Below are positions 5,904-8,851 of a stretch of DNA of 8,851 nucleotides, piece by piece. Each line of letters opens with the position of its first letter. Within the stretch, counting starts at the first letter, position 1. The translations under genes and the position numbers were made by a program. The notes beneath the pieces are model-generated. The model saw only the letters and a list, made by a program, of their open reading frames with translations. It had not been told where the DNA came from and ran no database searches. Source of the stretch: Pseudomonadota bacterium (GTDB lineage Bacteria; Pseudomonadota; Gammaproteobacteria; Xanthomonadales; Xanthomonadaceae); the NCBI GenBank assembly GCA_023391775.1, contig JAEWAG010000293.1:1-8851 (forward strand), written 5' to 3'.

Positions 5904-6791
5904 TTACTTCGCCAGCTCTGTCCGCAGCCAGCGCGCCAGCGCCGTGGCGCGCGGGTCGTCGTCGCCACGGCGGGTGCACAGGGCCCATTCGCCGCCGGTT
6001 TCGGTGAAGCCCCATGGGGCGACCAGGCGGCCGGCGTCGATGTCGGCCTGCACCAGCTCCTGGGGAGCGATGGCCACGCCCAGTCCGGCGACCGCTGCTT
6101 CGAGGAGGTAGTAGAGGTGGTCGAAGCCGGTGCCCATGCGCAACGCGCCGGCGTCCAGCCCGTTGCGCGTGGCCCACTCCGGCCAGGCGGACGGGCGCGA
6201 GGCGGTGTGCAGCAGGGGCTCATCCAGCAGCGCGCCCGGCTCGGCCCCGGCCAGGCGCGCGTGGGACGGATGGCGCGGGCTCAACACCGGCCCGATCCGC
6301 TCCGGTGCCAGCCGGTGCACCTGCCAGCCCGGCGGCCACGGTGGCGCGCCGATCAGCAGCGCCGCATCCAGCCCGCCCAGACTTGCGTCGGGGGCGGCCT
6401 CGCTGGAGGCCAGATGCAGGCGCAGGCCGGGCAGGTCGGCGGCCAACCGTTCCATCCGCGGGATCATCCAGCGCGCCAGCAGGCTGCCGGGGCAGCCCAG
6501 TACCAGGGCCGCTGCCGAAGCGGGCGTGCGCAGCCGGGCCCAGATGCGACGCAGCGGCTCGAAGGCTCCCGCTGCCGCCTCGGCCAGGCCTTCGCCGGCG
6601 GGGGTCAGGGCCAGGCCGCGGCCGGCGCGGGTGAACACCGGCGCGCCCAGCGCCTCCTCCAATGTCTTGACCTGGCGGCTGACGGCGCCATGGGTGACAT
6701 GCAGCTCGTCCGCGGCGGCCGCCAGGCTCCCGAGCCGGGCCGCCGCCTCGAACGCGCGCAGGGCATTGAGCGGGGGCAAGTCGCGCGACAT
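5904..6791 (-). CDS. trpI: LysR-type activator of tryptophan synthase genes (TrpI)
   Basis: This 295-aa LysR-family regulator begins MSRDLPPLNALRAFEAAARL and continues DELHVTHGAVSRQVKTLEE, matching what I know of Pseudomonas TrpI. The N-terminal winged helix-turn-helix is at about residues 5-65 (recognition region about 22-41). The rest is the periplasmic-binding-protein-like effector domain, containing VLGCPGSLLARW, ERIGPVLSPRHP, EPLLHTASRP and HLYYLLEAAVAGLGVAIAP, also as in TrpI. In Pseudomonas, TrpI binds the pathway intermediate indoleglycerol phosphate, activates trpBA and represses itself. The start at 6791 has AGGA 8 bases upstream; the open frame extends 23 codons further but without family similarity. 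The gene is divergent from trpB across 98 bases, the classic arrangement. GcvA-type regulators share this fold, but the location and the detailed match make TrpI much more likely. Confidence 0.9.
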   Translation of the reverse strand: MSRDLPPLNALRAFEAAARLGSLAAAADELHVTHGAVSRQVKTLEEALGAPVFTRAGRGLALTPAGEGLAEAAAGAFEPLRRIWARLRTPASAAALVLGCPGSLLARWMIPRMERLAADLPGLRLHLASSEAAPDASLGGLDAALLIGAPPWPPGWQVHRLAPERIGPVLSPRHPSHARLAGAEPGALLDEPLLHTASRPSAWPEWATRNGLDAGALRMGTGFDHLYYLLEAAVAGLGVAIAPQELVQADIDAGRLVAPWGFTETGGEWALCTRRGDDDPRATALARWLRTELAK

Positions 6792-6807
6792 GTGAGTTTT
6801 CCTGACG
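6791..6807. promoter_or_regulatory. Candidate TrpI binding site
   Basis: TGTGAG-N5-CTGACG (spacer TTTTC) lies in the trpI-trpB gap. It resembles the interrupted dyad TGTGAG-N5-CTCACA that I recall for TrpI targets in Pseudomonas, with four of six right-arm bases matching. It overlaps the first base of the trpI start codon and lies about 40 bases upstream of the suggested trpB -10. It could therefore serve both activation of trpB and repression of trpI. Confidence 0.5.
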
Positions 6808-6829
6808 GGTCGACGTGACTTTATCGCTT

Positions 6830-6857
6830 TTGCCGAGTGGCTGCCGTGCGCTAAGGT
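6830..6857 (+). promoter_or_regulatory. Candidate sigma-70 promoter of trpBA
   Basis: TTGCCG (6830-6835) and TAAGGT (6852-6857) are separated by 16 bases, giving a sub-optimal sigma-70-like promoter of the kind that needs an activator. It sits immediately downstream of the candidate TrpI site and 32 bases before the trpB start. Confidence 0.4.
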
Positions 6858-6889
6858 CAACCCATCGTTCTTGACCTGCGGCCTCTCCG

Positions 6890-8103
<1,214 letters not shown>

Positions 8104-8104
<1 letters not shown>

Positions 8105-8178
8105 TGCACGCCGCCGCCGACACGTCTTCCCTGCGCCGCGCGCCCCGGCGCGCGCCGAACCTGGACCGCCCGCAATGA
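8104..8178 (+). CDS. Possible 24-aa ORF bridging trpB and trpA
   Basis: The ATG shares its A with the trpB TGA (TGATG, 8102-8106), and the frame ends in a TGA overlapping the trpA ATG (ATGA, 8175-8178). The gap between the two trp genes is thus exactly one open reading frame of 24 codons. The product (MHAAADTSSLRRAPRRAPNL, then four residues) has no known motif. A GAAGG lies 12 bases upstream. It may act only to carry ribosomes from trpB to trpA, because trpA has no good ribosome binding site of its own, or it may be a coincidence. Confidence 0.25.
8137..8154. repeat. 7-bp GC hairpin between trpB and trpA
   Basis: CGCGCGC pairs with GCGCGCG around a CCCG loop, in the middle of the trpB-trpA gap, about 20 bases before the trpA start. 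It would be melted by ribosomes reading the 24-codon ORF, which fits a coupling role. Such GC-alternating dyads are also common by chance here. Confidence 0.35.
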
Positions 8179-8819
8179 GCCGCATCGACTCCGCTTTCGC
8201 CCGCCTGCGCGCCGATGGCCGCAAGGCCCTGATCCCCTTCATCACCGCCGGCGATCCCTCGCTGGAGGCCACCGTCCCGGTGATGCACGCGCTGGTCGCC
8301 GCCGGTGCCGACTGCATCGAACTGGGCGTGCCGTTCTCCGACCCGATGGCCGACGGCCCGGTGATCCAGCGCAGCTCCGAGCGTGCGCTGGCGCGCGGCG
8401 CCGGCATGGGCTACGTGCTGGATGCGGTGCGCCGCTTCCGCGAGCGCGACAGCGACACGCCGGTGGTACTGATGGGCTACCTCAACCCGGTGGAGATCCG
8501 CGGTGCGGCCGCGTTCGCCGCCGCGGCCGTGGATGCCGGGGTTGACGGCGTGCTGCTGGTGGACCTGCCGCCGGAAGAAGCGCCGGAGTTCCTCGAAGCC
8601 TTCGACGCTGCCGGTCTGGCGCTGGTGATGCTCGCCTCGCCAACCACTTCCGGCGAGCGAGGCACCATGCTCAGCGCAAGCGCCCGCGGCTACCTGTACT
8701 ACGTCAGCTACGCCGGCGTGACCGGCGCCGACCGGCTCGACACCACCGCCGCCGGCCGCCACCTGCAGACGCTGCGTGCCAGCGCGAAAGTGCCGGTGGT
8801 GGCGGGCTTCGGCTTCTAG
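8175..8819 (+). CDS. trpA: Tryptophan synthase alpha subunit, truncated by an in-frame TAG
   Basis: TrpA splits indoleglycerol phosphate into indole and glyceraldehyde 3-phosphate and passes indole to TrpB. The 214 residues present align cleanly with the family: catalytic Glu49 (CIELGVPFSDP) and Asp60 (MADGP) are at the E. coli positions, MGYLNP and VLLVDLPPEE follow, and loop 6 reads YVSYAGVTG. The usual length is about 268, but codon 215 is TAG, directly after VPVVAGFGF where the family has GFGI plus a polar residue. The missing part holds the last strand and helices of the TIM barrel, including the phosphate-binding Gly-Ser pair, so the product should be inactive. The same frame continues after the stop with TrpA-like sequence. 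Either the gene is recently broken or the sequence is wrong here. Confidence 0.9.
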   Translation: MSRIDSAFARLRADGRKALIPFITAGDPSLEATVPVMHALVAAGADCIELGVPFSDPMADGPVIQRSSERALARGAGMGYVLDAVRRFRERDSDTPVVLMGYLNPVEIRGAAAFAAAAVDAGVDGVLLVDLPPEEAPEFLEAFDAAGLALVMLASPTTSGERGTMLSASARGYLYYVSYAGVTGADRLDTTAAGRHLQTLRASAKVPVVAGFGF

Positions 8820-8851
8820 GACGCCGCCAGCGCCCGCGCGATGGCGGTGGT
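8817..8851 (+). pseudogene. trpA: 3' remnant of trpA after the premature stop
   Basis: Reading on in the trpA frame after TAG gives DAASARAMAVV to the window edge, which matches the segment following GFGI/R in proteobacterial TrpA. The frame is thus undamaged apart from the stop, and the rest of the gene lies beyond the window. Confidence 0.75.

Noticed and set aside
5859..6818. 319-codon plus-strand frame opposite trpI
   Set aside because: It is a shadow of the clearly recognised TrpI gene.
8817..8819. Recoding of TAG (readthrough or pyrrolysine) in trpA
   Set aside because: There is no recoding element or machinery visible, and TrpA has no need for a special residue there. A nonsense mutation or sequence error is simpler.

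Overview
The DNA is very GC-rich. The trpI-trpBA arrangement (a LysR-type gene divergent from trpB) and the near-textbook TrpI and TrpB sequences point to a gammaproteobacterium, probably of the Xanthomonadaceae/Lysobacteraceae (Xanthomonas, Stenotrophomonas, Lysobacter, Luteimonas, Pseudoxanthomonas relatives). This assignment rests on remembered family resemblance, not on a search.

Layout. Positions 1-365 hold no gene I can recognise. A 124-aa XRE-type helix-turn-helix regulator lies at 366-740 on the minus strand and is divergent from a plus-strand cassette at 1011-5793. The cassette comprises: a 31-codon leader ORF overlapping the next start; an HlyD-family periplasmic adaptor (1103-2362); a 53-aa double-glycine-leader peptide (2418-2579); a strong intercistronic hairpin (2584-2611); a possible 65-aa ORF (2835-3032) behind a stem-loop that could hide its ribosome binding site; a C39-peptidase ABC exporter (3029-5218); a second, unrelated 88-aa double-glycine-type peptide rich in Gly and Ala (5211-5477); and an 87-aa protein with three predicted membrane segments (5530-5793) that sits where an immunity protein would be expected. 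Downstream, trpI (minus, 5904-6791) and trpB-trpA (plus, 6890-8819) form the TrpI-controlled tryptophan synthase locus.

How it works together. The ABC protein has the intact Cys-His-Asp C39 protease, membrane domain and ATPase needed to cut leaders after Gly-Gly or Ala-Gly and export the cores. The HlyD adaptor would span the periplasm to an outer-membrane TolC encoded elsewhere. The two precursors share a 15-residue leader pattern but have completely different cores, so this looks like a two-product microcin/colicin-V-like secretion locus. The XRE gene is a candidate regulator and the small membrane protein a candidate immunity factor. I do not recognise either core as a known bacteriocin.

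In the trp locus, TrpB is intact, but the trpA reading frame meets an in-frame TAG after codon 214. The frame continues past the stop with normal-looking TrpA sequence to the window edge, so the gene is either a recent nonsense mutant or carries a contig-end sequence error. A recurring architectural detail is that three small ORFs (31, 65 and 24 codons) each end in an ATGA overlap with the start of the next gene.
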